A stretch of 64,000 nucleotides of DNA, from positions 2,790,001 through 2,854,000 of the forward strand of contig OZ243953.1 of assembly GCA_965214475.1 (NCBI GenBank), written 5' to 3'. Position numbers and translations under genes: made by a program. Under the pieces are notes generated by a model. It saw nothing but the letters and a program-made list of their open reading frames with translations, ran no database searches and had not been told where the DNA came from. Below are positions 7,729-15,383 of this stretch, piece after piece. Numbering within the stretch: the stretch's first letter is position 1; the number at the start of each line of letters is the position of its first letter. The stretch is from SIRX01 sp965214475 (GTDB taxonomy: Bacteria; Actinomycetota; Rubrobacteria; Rubrobacterales; Rubrobacteraceae).

Positions 7729-7830
7729 CTACACACCTCGACACATTTTTGCTGAAAAAGGCCTGTGTTGCGTTCAAGAAGTCTTTTGTGAGGATATACA
7801 TATGCACATATGTTCCGGTGCCCCTTCTCC
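7729..7830 (+). repeat. Dispersed CTACACAC element, copy 1
   Basis: Starts CTACACACCTCGACACATTT (7729-7748), followed by T-rich and A-rich arms, then at 7798-7813 a perfect hairpin ACATATG-CA-CATATGT. A pyrimidine-rich stretch and a CCCCAGGCGCCGGGG palindrome (7847-7861) follow. Copies 2 and 3 share the leading 22 bases and carry a different hairpin sequence at a similar distance. Confidence 0.6.
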
Positions 7831-7974
7831 TTCCCTTTTTAACCCACCCCAGGCGCCGGGGCATTCTTTTAGATTTGTGATACCCACAACAATAGGTTTG
7901 GTGGAAGTAGTGAGGCGCAAGGGGCCTGACCTTTCCTCATACGCTGACAGGGCGTGCCCTCCGGTACTCGGCTC

Positions 7975-8052
7975 CTACACACTTCGATACATTTTTATCG
8001 AAGATGGCTGAATCTATGTGTTGGATGTACCCAGGACGGGTACATGTACCGA
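7975..8052 (+). repeat. Dispersed CTACACAC element, copy 2
   Basis: Starts CTACACACTTCGATACATTT (7975-7994), identical over 22 bases to copy 3, 49 kb away. TTCGAT and ATCGAA pair around the T-run. A perfect 7-bp hairpin TGTACCC-AGGAC-GGGTACA lies at 8026-8044, then a CCCCAGGGCGCCGG motif at 8093-8106, as after copy 1. It lies upstream of the PRC-barrel/DUF2382 gene. Confidence 0.6.
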
Positions 8053-8210
8053 CGTAGCTTGACGGCGCTCAATCTTTTCCCTCCTACTGTTACCCCAGGG
8101 CGCCGGATCTCTTACGGGAGACCGGAGGTGGAGGTCGGGAGAAGAATACTATCCGGCAGGCACGGGAAGCAGAAAGTGACGTAGTGAAAATCGAGCAAAG
8201 GAGCACAGCA

Positions 8211-9005
8211 ATGGCGAACACCGGAGAGCGCGACGACAGGTTCAAAGAGGTAGAGACCTTCGAGGGTTTCGAGGTCAAAGACCGCGACGGCGAGAAGATC
8301 GGCAAAGTAGACGACCTGTTCGTAGACGCGGGTAATGAACCCGAGTACATCGGCGTAAAGATGGGTTTTTTGGGCATGAACTCGACGCTCATCCCGATGG
8401 ACATCTGCCGGGTGGACGAGTCGGACCAGGAGATCACGGTAGATACCGAGAAGAAGCACGCCACAGACGGCCCCTCGTTTGACGCCGACGATGAGATTAG
8501 CCGGGACTTCGAGCGGCAGGTCCGCGAGCACTACAGCCTCAATGGTCACGAGGGTTCCGAGGAACGGGGCGACTACGGTGCCTACTACTCCGACGATGAC
8601 GACGACAGGGCCGAAGGTGTGAGGCACGACGGCGATGACGAGCTCACGGTACAGCGTACCGAGGAAGAGCTCCGGGCCGGTACGCGTGAGCGCGAAGCTG
8701 GCGGGGTAAATGTTCGCAAGCGAGTACGTACCGATAAAGAAAAGGTCACGGTCCCGAAGAAGCACGAGGAAATCTCTGTGGAGCGGGTACAGGTAGACGA
8801 GGGAAGCTCGAGCCCTGAAGCCGAGATCGGCGAGGAAGACGTAAGCATAACGGTCATGGAAGAAGAAGTCATTACCGATAAGAAGGCCGTGGTCAAGGAA
8901 GAGCTGCGGATCAAGAAGGACGTGGTCGAGAAAGAAGAAGTAATCGAGGAAGACGTTCGCAAGGAAGAGATAGAGGTAGACGACGAGACCGAGCGCCGCG
9001 ACTAG
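8211..9005 (+). CDS. PRC-barrel and DUF2382 (YsnF/AvaK) stress protein
   Basis: A 264-residue soluble, very acidic protein. Residues about 10-85 form a PRC-barrel (FEGFEVKDRDGEKIGKVDDL, later GFLGMNSTLIPMDI). An acidic linker with a YYSDDDDD run follows. The C-terminal third (about 145-262) is DUF2382, with the typical ELTVQRTEEELRAGTRE and alternating charged strands. The ATG at 8211 follows AAAGGAG by eight bases; a GTG nine codons upstream has none. Proteins of this design are general-stress proteins of uncertain biochemistry. It heads the stress island and is followed by a terminator hairpin. Confidence 0.85.
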   Translation: MANTGERDDRFKEVETFEGFEVKDRDGEKIGKVDDLFVDAGNEPEYIGVKMGFLGMNSTLIPMDICRVDESDQEITVDTEKKHATDGPSFDADDEISRDFERQVREHYSLNGHEGSEERGDYGAYYSDDDDDRAEGVRHDGDDELTVQRTEEELRAGTREREAGGVNVRKRVRTDKEKVTVPKKHEEISVERVQVDEGSSSPEAEIGEEDVSITVMEEEVITDKKAVVKEELRIKKDVVEKEEVIEEDVRKEEIEVDDETERRD

Positions 9006-9033
9006 GTAGGAGATTCGGCAGGAGCGAGTCTCC

Positions 9034-9072
9034 GGGGATGCGCCGCTTTCGTAGGGTGCATCCCCTTTGCTC
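9034..9072 (+). terminator. Intrinsic terminator after the PRC-barrel/DUF2382 gene
   Basis: GGGGATGC (9034-9041) pairs perfectly with GCATCCCC (9058-9065), followed by TTTGCTCTTGTCTT. It separates the first DUF2382 gene from its paralogue. Confidence 0.65.
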
Positions 9073-9116
9073 TTGTCTTGCGGTACAGAGATTCCTAGAG
9101 ACCAGAGAGGGCCAAT

Positions 9117-9554
9117 TTGTCTGACGAGAAACGAGGCGACCTGCCCCCGGAGGGCGGCGACCCGGAAGAGTTGAGGGTGCAACGCTCCGAGGAGGAACTA
9201 GAGGTGGGCGTCCGGGAGCGCGAGGCCGGTTCCGTAAACGTCCGCAAGAACGTACGCACCGAGCGCGAAGAAGTGCGGGTTCCGAGAAGGCGCGAGGAGG
9301 TAGAAGTCGAGCGCATATCGGTAGAAGGTGAGTCCAGAGAAGTCCCGGAGGCCGAGATCGGCGAGGATGAGTTCGTCGTTCAGGTGTTTGAGGAAGAGGT
9401 CGTAGTCTCCAAGCGGGTCGTGCTCAAAGAGGAGATCCGGCTCCGCAAAAAGGTCGTCGAGGACGAGGAAGTCGTCGAGGTAGACCTTCGCAAGGAAGAG
9501 GTCGAGATAGAAGATCAGACAGAGCGCGGCGCCGGGCGTGAACCCTCGGGATAG
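9117..9554 (+). CDS. DUF2382 (YsnF/AvaK) domain protein, stand-alone
   Basis: A 145-residue paralogue of the C-terminal domain of the preceding gene, without the PRC-barrel. It has LRVQRSEEELEVGVRE followed by long alternating Glu/Arg/Val strands (VRVPRRREEVEVER), strongly amphipathic. It starts with TTG after AGAGAGG. The near-identical order of motifs in both genes points to a tandem duplication with loss or gain of the barrel. Function is unknown beyond the stress association of the family. Confidence 0.78.
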   Translation: MSDEKRGDLPPEGGDPEELRVQRSEEELEVGVREREAGSVNVRKNVRTEREEVRVPRRREEVEVERISVEGESREVPEAEIGEDEFVVQVFEEEVVVSKRVVLKEEIRLRKKVVEDEEVVEVDLRKEEVEIEDQTERGAGREPSG

Positions 9555-9634
9555 AAGCCGGGCGTGAGAACGGACGGCATCTCTAAACAACCTGGGTAGC
9601 GTTCGAGACAAATATCAACCGAGAGGAGAAAAAC

Positions 9635-10447
9635 GTGGGTAGAGGTGGAGAAAGAGATCCCGGTAAGCCGGTGGAGCCCGGCGAGGCCCGGGCCCATGGC
9701 AACGACCCGGACGCCGTCCGGATCGAAGGCGAGCGTGGGAGGGGCGGTGGCCGCTCAGAGGATCGTCGGCCGCTTGGCCCCGATATCGCCGCCGAAGGCC
9801 ACCGGATGGAGACCAGCAGGAGAGAAAGCGGCGGTGTCCGGCGGGCCTCGGAGGACCGCCAAGGCCAAGACGAAAGTGGCGGCAGCGAAGGCGGTGGGGC
9901 ATCCCTGGCCCGTCGTGACAGCACGCGATGGGGACCGATCTGGGCGGGTCTGGTAACAGCCTTGACCACCTTCCTCCTTTTGCAACTGCTCGCTATCGGC
10001 ATAGGGCTGGTAGGCATTGGTCCGGACCAGGGCGGTTTCGGCGCTATCGTGGCGGCCATCCTGGGCCTCATAGCCTTCTTTTTGGGTGGCCTGGTTGCCG
10101 GCATGACCTCCGCGGTGCGCGGCGCGATTCCGGGTCTGGTCAACGGTTTTCTAGTATGGGCGTTGGGTGTTCTAGTAATTCTGCTGCTCTCGGCGCTGGG
10201 CCTGGGACAGATCTTCGGTGCGCTGGGTAGCGTCGTCGGCCAGGTAGGCGTATTGCAGGATATTCAGCAGGGCGGGGTAAATGCCCCGAACGTAGACCCC
10301 GAGCAGATTGCGTCTTCGGTAAGGACCGGAGCTATTGGAGCGTTCTTCGGGCTATTGCTCGCTGCGATTGCGGCGATGGTCGGCGGCCTGATCGGTGGCG
10401 GTCCCAAGGAGCCTATCGGCCACATGGCCCAGGACCGGAACAGCTAA
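9635..10447 (+). CDS. Four-helix membrane protein with a disordered N terminus
   Basis: A 270-residue protein starting at a GTG with GAGGAG upstream. Residues 1-95 are Gly/Glu/Arg-rich and probably unstructured in the cytoplasm. Four hydrophobic segments follow: roughly 98-125, 132-158, 162-193 and 230-256. Small-residue motifs such as FFLGGLVAGMTS recur in the next membrane protein (FLIGGYVAGRLA), suggesting the two are related. I cannot name the family. Its position inside the PRC-barrel/Asp23 block suggests a role in envelope stress, by context only. Confidence 0.65.
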   Translation: MGRGGERDPGKPVEPGEARAHGNDPDAVRIEGERGRGGGRSEDRRPLGPDIAAEGHRMETSRRESGGVRRASEDRQGQDESGGSEGGGASLARRDSTRWGPIWAGLVTALTTFLLLQLLAIGIGLVGIGPDQGGFGAIVAAILGLIAFFLGGLVAGMTSAVRGAIPGLVNGFLVWALGVLVILLLSALGLGQIFGALGSVVGQVGVLQDIQQGGVNAPNVDPEQIASSVRTGAIGAFFGLLLAAIAAMVGGLIGGGPKEPIGHMAQDRNS

Positions 10448-10473
10448 CACGGAGCACATGAGGAAGACCCGTT

Positions 10474-10541
10474 GGAGCCGCGCGAGAACCCGGAAGATCG
10501 GTCCGCCAATTCAGGTGCCCCGGTTGGTCTCGCGCGGCTCC
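10474..10541. repeat. Large perfect inverted repeat (14-bp arms)
   Basis: GGAGCCGCGCGAGA (10474-10487) is the exact reverse complement of TCTCGCGCGGCTCC (10528-10541), with a 40-base interior in which further short pairings are possible. It lies between two membrane-protein genes and would form a very stable hairpin in RNA. There is no T-run, so it is not a standard terminator. Confidence 0.6.
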
Positions 10542-10592
10542 CGGTCTGCAAAGAAAAAGCGAACAGAACATCAGTAGGGAGGCTGGGTTCAG

Positions 10593-10694
10593 TTGAGTGA
10601 GGAAGGCGGAGGGGAAGTATATAGTCCACTCGAAAGTGTGCCGAAGGTGAAGAGCGGAACGAATACCGTGAAAACCGGAGAGGACCCGGCATGA
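10593..10694 (+). CDS. Possible 33-codon leader ORF overlapping the next gene
   Basis: A TTG start after GGGAGG opens a 33-codon frame (LSEEGGGEVYSPLESV) whose TGA overlaps the ATG of the next gene as ATGA. This arrangement usually signals translational coupling. The peptide has no recognisable domain, so it may simply be a coupling ORF or chance. Confidence 0.25.
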   Translation: MSEEGGGEVYSPLESVPKVKSGTNTVKTGEDPA

Positions 10695-11191
10695 ACCAAG
10701 ACCGAGGCACGAGCTTGCCGAGCATTGTATTCGGCTGGCTCACTACACTAGGGGTATTCCCGATCCTGTTCGCCATCATCGGCGCCATCGTGGGCGGTAT
10801 CGTGGTGCTGTTGGGTCTCGGTGCCACAGCCGGAGGGATCGCCAGCTCGATAGGGTTCCTCATAGCCCTCTTTCTGGTGTTCCTGATCGGCGGCTACGTC
10901 GCCGGGCGACTGGCGAGCCGTCAAGGACTAAAGCACGGTCTCCTGGTGCCCGTATTGGCTCTCATTCTCGTGCTGCTTTTGGCGGTAGCCGGAGGAATCT
11001 TGGGAAGCACTTTCTCCGATATTCTGAGCAGCGCGGTGCCACCTGGCCTTATGCAGAACATCCCGACGAGCATCCTCCAGGGCCTAGGCATCACGGCGAT
11101 AATCTCGGGCATCCTAGCGTTGCTCATGCTGTTTCTGGGAGTAATCCTCGGCGGCTTGTGGGGCGCCAGGACGGGCGAGCAGCGTCCGTAA
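10691..11191 (+). CDS. Multi-spanning small membrane protein
   Basis: A 166-residue, almost entirely hydrophobic protein with about five membrane segments separated by very short loops, the longest loop (about residues 113-128) holding SSAVPPGLMQNIPTS. The GGYVAGRLASRQG turn resembles that of the upstream four-helix protein. The ATG follows GGAGAGGACC. No family is recognised. Placement between PRC-barrel proteins suggests co-expression with the stress block. Confidence 0.65.
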   Translation: MNQDRGTSLPSIVFGWLTTLGVFPILFAIIGAIVGGIVVLLGLGATAGGIASSIGFLIALFLVFLIGGYVAGRLASRQGLKHGLLVPVLALILVLLLAVAGGILGSTFSDILSSAVPPGLMQNIPTSILQGLGITAIISGILALLMLFLGVILGGLWGARTGEQRP

Positions 11192-11244
11192 CTAACGTTT
11201 GACGCCGGTCGTGTTCACCACAGGCGGCGGAAAGGAGACCCTCA

Positions 11245-11490
11245 ATGGAAAATGTCAAACTATCCCGGGAGAATACCGAACGACCGGACAAGCCGGAACG
11301 GTACGCGGGCTATACGCTCCAAGATCCTTTAGGCCAGAAGGTCGGAAGAGTCGAGAGCGTCTTCACGAACCGGGGTGGTTTGCCGGAATACGTCCGGGTA
11401 AAGCTCGGGGGCTTCGGCTCGAAGTCCGTATTGATCCCCGTGCTAAGCGTCAAGTCGGACGAAGACCGCCGGACCCTCACCCTCGAATGA
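11245..11490 (+). CDS. Stand-alone PRC-barrel protein
   Basis: An 81-residue protein that is one PRC-barrel: YAGYTLQDPLGQKVGRVESV, then GGLPEYVRVKLGGFGSKSVLIPV. This is the same beta-barrel as in the first DUF2382 gene, here without partner domains. PRC-barrels commonly mediate protein or RNA contacts. It has an excellent ribosome site (AAAGGAG). Confidence 0.8.
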   Translation: MENVKLSRENTERPDKPERYAGYTLQDPLGQKVGRVESVFTNRGGLPEYVRVKLGGFGSKSVLIPVLSVKSDEDRRTLTLE

Positions 11491-11562
11491 GGTCAGCAGA
11501 GTCTGGTGCTCCGCAGGAACGCGTGGGGCGGAAAGACCTTCGACGCCGCAGGAGGTGAAAGT

Positions 11563-11655
11563 ATGGGTTTTCTAGCCCGTCGGGTGCTTATGAAGGTGGC
11601 GCCTATGTTGTGGCGCAAATTCCGTGAACGCCGACAGAAAAAAGAAGGACAGTAA
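11563..11655 (+). CDS. Very small basic protein (30 residues)
   Basis: ATG with GGAGG upstream opens a 30-codon frame, MGFLARRVLMKVAPML followed by a basic C terminus ending in KKEGQ. It combines a short amphipathic, possibly membrane-associated helix with a charged tail. The consensus ribosome site and its place inside a dense same-strand cluster support expression. Confidence 0.45.
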   Translation: MGFLARRVLMKVAPMLWRKFRERRQKKEGQ

Positions 11656-11697
11656 CTTCGACTCTCTTCAACTTTACTTTTAGATAAGGAGGAATAA

Positions 11698-11955
11698 ATG
11701 GGAATTATATCTTGGATTTTGGTCGGGCTCATAGCCGGCGCGTTGGCAAAGCTGATCATGCCGGGTGATGACCCCGGCGGCATTATAGTCACCATGCTGA
11801 TAGGTATCACGGGTGCTTTCGTGGGGGGCTTCGTGGTCGGCATATTCGGCGGCACCGGAGTAACGGGGTTCAATATATGGTCGATTCTGGTGGCTATTTT
11901 AGGGGCACTCGTGCTTCTGGCCGTCTATCGGCTGGTGGCGTCTCGCACAACGTAA
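11698..11955 (+). CDS. GlsB/YeaQ/YmgE-family stress membrane protein
   Basis: An 85-residue transglycosylase-associated-type membrane protein with three hydrophobic segments: SWILVGLIAGALAKLI, then TMLIGITGAFVGGFVVGIFG, then IWSILVAILGALVLLAVY. The AKLIMPGDDPGG turn between the first two segments is the family signature. GlsB anchors Asp23/Gls24 proteins to the membrane in Firmicutes; here an Asp23-family gene follows directly, so the pair probably works together at the envelope. Strong site AAGGAGG. Confidence 0.88.
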   Translation: MGIISWILVGLIAGALAKLIMPGDDPGGIIVTMLIGITGAFVGGFVVGIFGGTGVTGFNIWSILVAILGALVLLAVYRLVASRTT

Positions 11956-11976
11956 GAACGAGAGCAACGTACGAGC

Positions 11977-12459
11977 GTGTTAGAGAAAGAAAAGCGTATA
12001 GGTAAACAAAAAGGTAAACAAGAGGGAGACAAAGAGCAACAAAGCGGTCAGCAGAGCGGGGGCAACAGCCTGCTCGATACCGACCGGGGCCAGACCAGCA
12101 TCCAGGTCATCGTGGTCTCCAAAATCGCCGGCACCGCGGCCCGGGAAGTAGAGGGCGTTCGGATGGGCGGCGGGGGCTCCCAGGCGGCCGGCGGACTCAT
12201 AGACAGCCTTACCGGCAACGGTGGTGGCGGCCAGACTCGCGGCGTGGCCGTCGAGGTCGGAGAAGAAGAGGCAGCCGTGGACCTCACGATGACCGCCGAG
12301 TATGGCAAATCCATCCCCCAACTCTCCGAGACCGTGCGGCAAAACATCGTCAACCGGGTGGAGAACCTGGTGGGCATGAGCGTCACAGAGGTAAACCTGA
12401 TGGTCACCGACGTCTTTTTTCCGCAACAGGAGCAGAATCAGCAGTCGGAAGACCAATAA
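11977..12459 (+). CDS. Asp23/Gls24-family envelope stress protein
   Basis: A 160-residue protein: a charged Lys/Gln/Gly N-terminal tail, then the Asp23 core starting near residue 38 (TSIQVIVVSKIAGTAAREVE) with the typical GGGQTRGVAVEVGEEEAAVDL and the C-terminal VTEVNLMVTDVFF strand. Asp23 proteins are abundant alkaline- or cell-wall-stress proteins that bind GlsB. The GTG start lies 22 bp after the glsB-like stop, with a weak ribosome site, so translation may be coupled to glsB. Confidence 0.85.
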   Translation: MLEKEKRIGKQKGKQEGDKEQQSGQQSGGNSLLDTDRGQTSIQVIVVSKIAGTAAREVEGVRMGGGGSQAAGGLIDSLTGNGGGGQTRGVAVEVGEEEAAVDLTMTAEYGKSIPQLSETVRQNIVNRVENLVGMSVTEVNLMVTDVFFPQQEQNQQSEDQ

Positions 12460-12531
12460 GGAACCAAGCCAGTCCGGAATCGCACCAGGTTATCAGGCTC
12501 CACAACGGTTCCATGATAAAGGAAGGACAAG

Positions 12532-12663
12532 GTGAGCGAGAACTACGGCAACGAAGGGTTCGAAGAAAGCGCCCGACAGCATTCACGGGGAGTGGCGCAG
12601 CAAGGGAAGCAGAAGGCGTCCGAGTACGTCGAGCAGAAAACCGATCGGCAGGATCTTACCTAG
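12532..12663 (+). CDS. Short stress-island protein, probably truncated
   Basis: GTG after AAGGAAGG starts a 43-codon frame (SENYGNEGFEESARQH, then EYVEQKTDRQDL) that ends at TAG 12661. It looks like the N-terminal part of a longer helical, Gln/Glu-rich stress protein that has lost the rest. The following bases contain another open frame (12666-12923) that may be an unrelated or frame-shifted continuation. Confidence 0.4.
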   Translation: MSENYGNEGFEESARQHSRGVAQQGKQKASEYVEQKTDRQDLT

Positions 12664-13102
12664 CGATGGCACGAATATTGCCGGAGCGCGATGATCTCAG
12701 CCAAGCGAGCCTGAAGAACTCAGCCAGTTCATCCACAAGTGTCGAGCCCCAGAGGGAACTCGGGGAGTCCTGCCATCTTCTCCGGCAGGCGGCGGGACTA
12801 CTCAGCCAGGGAGACCTGAAAGGCGCCAACGCGACGCTCAAAGAGGCGGTCCGGACCATATCCTCAAGTGGGGTGGCGCCGACGGAAGGCCGGAACCAAA
12901 CGCGAGCAGACCGGAGATCCTGAAGGGGGAAGAGAACCGAACGCTAGGAAGCTCAGGATCTTCAATCGTGACAATCCGAAGAAGACTTGATGCCACCCTG
13001 CTGAACAGTGGACTGTCCGCCAGCCCTTTCGACGATAAGCTAACATCCTTAAAGCAAGATCAAAAAACAAGCATCTCAACCTACTAATGAGGAGACATAG
13101 CA

Positions 13103-13756
13103 ATGGCAGTAAAAGCCCTAATGTTTGATTTGGACGGCACCATAAGCGACACCGATGCCATACACTTGGCCAACTGGATCGAACTGCTGCGCCCCCACGA
13201 TATAGACGTGGACACGGATCTCTTTAAAGAAACGCTCAGCAGCTCTTCTGTTGAAGAGGCCGTAGACGAACTGCTACCCGACATATCCCAAGAAGAGAAA
13301 GACCAGCCAATAGAGAACGAAGAGAGTGGCTACCGCAAAAGGATGAACATGACCGGCGCTATCACCGGTTTCGACGTCTTCATCGAAGAGGCGCGTAACC
13401 GGGGAATAAAGATAGCCCTGGTCTCAAACGCCCCCAAAGGCGAGGCCCGCAACTCCCTAGAAGCACTGAAGTTGATGGACGCGTTCGACCCCATGATCTT
13501 CGCCGAAGACGTAGGGGTGGAGAAGCCTAATCCCGCGGCCTACGAAGAGGCGTTGGATCAACTGGAGATCTCAGCTGAAGAAGCCCTGGCTTTCGAGGAC
13601 TCGCCTTCCGGACTCGAAGGCGCCGTAGCAGCCGGCATTCCGGTGGTCGGTCTCTCCTCGACTACCCACAAGCCTGACGAGTTGAGAGAAGCCGGGGCGA
13701 GTCTCATTGTTGGAGACTACGCCGATGAGGCGCTCTACAAACAGCTCGATGGCTAA
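13103..13756 (+). CDS. HAD-family phosphatase, beta-phosphoglucomutase-like
   Basis: A 217-residue HAD-superfamily hydrolase with all four motifs: I, FDLDGTISD (nucleophile D9, acid D11); II, LVSNAP; III, the Lys in VEKPNPAAY; IV, FEDSPSGLEG. A helical cap domain (about residues 17-95) places it with beta-phosphoglucomutase-like and sugar-phosphate phosphatases. The physiological substrate is not predictable. It starts at ATG after GAGGAGA. It appears monocistronic. Confidence 0.88.
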   Translation: MAVKALMFDLDGTISDTDAIHLANWIELLRPHDIDVDTDLFKETLSSSSVEEAVDELLPDISQEEKDQPIENEESGYRKRMNMTGAITGFDVFIEEARNRGIKIALVSNAPKGEARNSLEALKLMDAFDPMIFAEDVGVEKPNPAAYEEALDQLEISAEEALAFEDSPSGLEGAVAAGIPVVGLSSTTHKPDELREAGASLIVGDYADEALYKQLDG

Positions 13757-13868
13757 AGGCCCTAGAAACTACAGGCACCGGCGGCCCATCAGGAGCCGAT
13801 CCTCGGTCCGCGCTTGTCCAGACTTTCGCTTAACGATGCAGGGGGTTCTGTGAGCTGTAGTTGGAGAG

Positions 13869-14725
13869 TTGCTGGAGGACCTTATGATGATTCCCTCTTT
13901 CGGCGAACGCTACCCGAAACTTCTCCGGTACCAACCTACCATCGCAGAGAACCCCTCGTGCTGGTCAACGGGCTGGCCGAGCAACCGGAAAGCTGGTTCG
14001 CAAACCGTGCGTACTGGTCCCGACACTTCAACGTCGAGGTACCGGAGATGCTCGTCTACGATGGTGATACCCTGCACAATCACATCGCCTCCGGCGGCGA
14101 GGTCAATGTTGATTACCTTGTTGAACAGCTCTCTAAGTTCCTCGACACCTTTGCCCAGAGCCCCCCTTACAACCTCGTCGGTTCCAGTCTCGGCGGCCAG
14201 GTCGTCCTGACCTACGCAGCCCGCAACCCTGAAAAGATCGCTCGACTCGTCTTGATCTGTCCCTCCGGCCTCGCCGGTAACGAGAACCTCCCGATAATGG
14301 AGGGCGTTCGTCGCAGCCAGTACAGTACATTCGTCGAATCCGTCTTCCACTCAAAACGATTCGCCACCCCGGAGCTAGTAGAAGACGTTGCCTCCAAACT
14401 CAAAGACCGCCGGTGGAGAAAAGGCTTGCTAAAGACCTTGCGGGGGACCGTCGGCCACTCGGTTTCGAATCTCCTGGAGCACGTACCCCACCCGTGCCTC
14501 ACGATCTGGGGCGCCGAAGATAGAGTAATCTCCGATGTACCCGGTTCGATCCGGGCCGCCTCACGGATGCCCATGTCCCGCCAGTTGGTCCTCCCCGATT
14601 GCGGACACGCCCCGCAGATCGAGAAAGCCCGCCAAGTCAACCAACTCGTCGCGCGTTTTCTCAAAGACCGGCTCAAAACCGTCCCGAACTCCCTCGACCC
14701 TGCGCATTTCTTTGCCGCCGGATGA
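13869..14725 (+). CDS. Alpha/beta hydrolase, probably frameshifted near its N terminus
   Basis: The main frame encodes an alpha/beta hydrolase: VLVNGLAEQPESWFANR, nucleophile elbow GSSLGGQVVL, acid in WGAEDRV, and catalytic His in LPDCGHAPQIE. The only convincing start, ATGATG at 13869 after GGAGGACC, is in another frame (MMIPSFGERYPKLLRYQPT). It would join the hydrolase frame if one base were removed near 13938-13946. The alternative same-frame start, TTG at 13814, has no ribosome site and gives a Cys/Ser/Pro-rich lead unlike any hydrolase. So either a 1-nt error or mutation is present, or translation starts later. Substrate unknown. Confidence 0.7.
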
Positions 14726-15330
14726 TACTGGAAATGGCCTCTGCTGGAGACAGATATCGCATACAGCACTATTTGTCTAAAGATCCGGATCCCGCAAGCA
14801 ATGAGAGGCCCCCTCCACAAAAAAGATGAGAGACGAGAGAAGAGTTCTGGCCGAAAGCGCTCCTCGACCGCGGATACCAGCCGGAGAACCCATCCGTTTG
14901 GCTTGTAGAAGGACTCCTCTTTTGTCTAACCCGGACTGCCGTAAACGAGCCCGTTGAAAAGGTGGGTGATCTAACGGCGCCCGGCAGCCTCCTCGGGCCG
15001 GACCTGATGAACCGGGGCTTATTCTTCTCCCCCGCGGTTTGCATCGGGCGGTGGCCCAGCCCGATGGTCCCCAGGGAGGTGCCGGGTCTGCCGCGGAGCT
15101 TCCTGGTAAAGGTGCACAAGTAAAGTGATTCAGAACGATAAGCACGAATAAGGGAAACACCCACCTTCTCCGGTAGGCTGGACGTGCCTTTCGCATTTAC
15201 ATTGTTCACCTTGTCGAAACCAACACAAATCCTTACCAGACAATTCTCACTGAACCATACGATAACCTCGCCCGCGCCGAGATCACTCTTCCATTACTAC
15301 CAATGCCCCAACACGAGTAGACTTGCAGAC
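14726..15330. other. Long gene-poor stretch before the sigma-factor gene
   Basis: About 600 bp between the hydrolase and the sigma factor. Apart from the methyltransferase remnant at 14830-15123, I see no supported gene; minus-strand frames here have Pro/Arg-rich translations typical of shadow reading. The last 100 bp become A/T-rich toward the promoter. Confidence 0.5.
14830..15123 (+). pseudogene. Remnant of an SAM-dependent methyltransferase (LCM/TIGR00027-like)
   Basis: A frame of 97 codons with no start codon, ending at TAA 15121-15123. Its first part, EEFWPKALLDRGYQPENP followed by SVWLVEGLL, closely resembles the signature of leucine-carboxyl-methyltransferase-like enzymes (WPxALxxxGxDPxxPTxWLxEGLL). 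The text then passes through DLTAPGSLLGPDLMN to an ending that no longer fits the family. The N-terminal SAM-binding half is missing. Recognition rests on memory of the family pattern, so a profile search would be decisive. Confidence 0.45.
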
Positions 15331-15359
15331 TTGACAACAATATCAAGAACTGTTATTAT
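15331..15359 (+). promoter_or_regulatory. Near-consensus sigma-A promoter of the sigma-factor gene
   Basis: TTGACA (15331-15336), 17-bp spacer, TATTAT (15354-15359), about 25 bp before the ATG. It is the best housekeeping-type promoter in the window, implying steady expression of the sigma gene. Confidence 0.8.
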
Positions 15360-15383
15360 TACGAATAAATAATAAGGATAAGA

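Noticed and set aside
7500..8110. The repeated elements as a CRISPR array
   Set aside because: Only two close copies, irregular spacing, imperfect identity and no cas genes.
8112..9182. A 356-codon open frame antisense to the PRC-barrel/DUF2382 gene
   Set aside because: It mirrors the highly repetitive Glu/Lys/Val coding of the real gene; its translation is Leu/Val/Tyr/Asp repeats with no domain or ribosome site.
12666..12923. An 85-codon frame after the truncated stress-island ORF
   Set aside because: It has a helical stretch, but no ribosome site, and its start is in a different frame from the conserved N terminus; too weak to call a gene.
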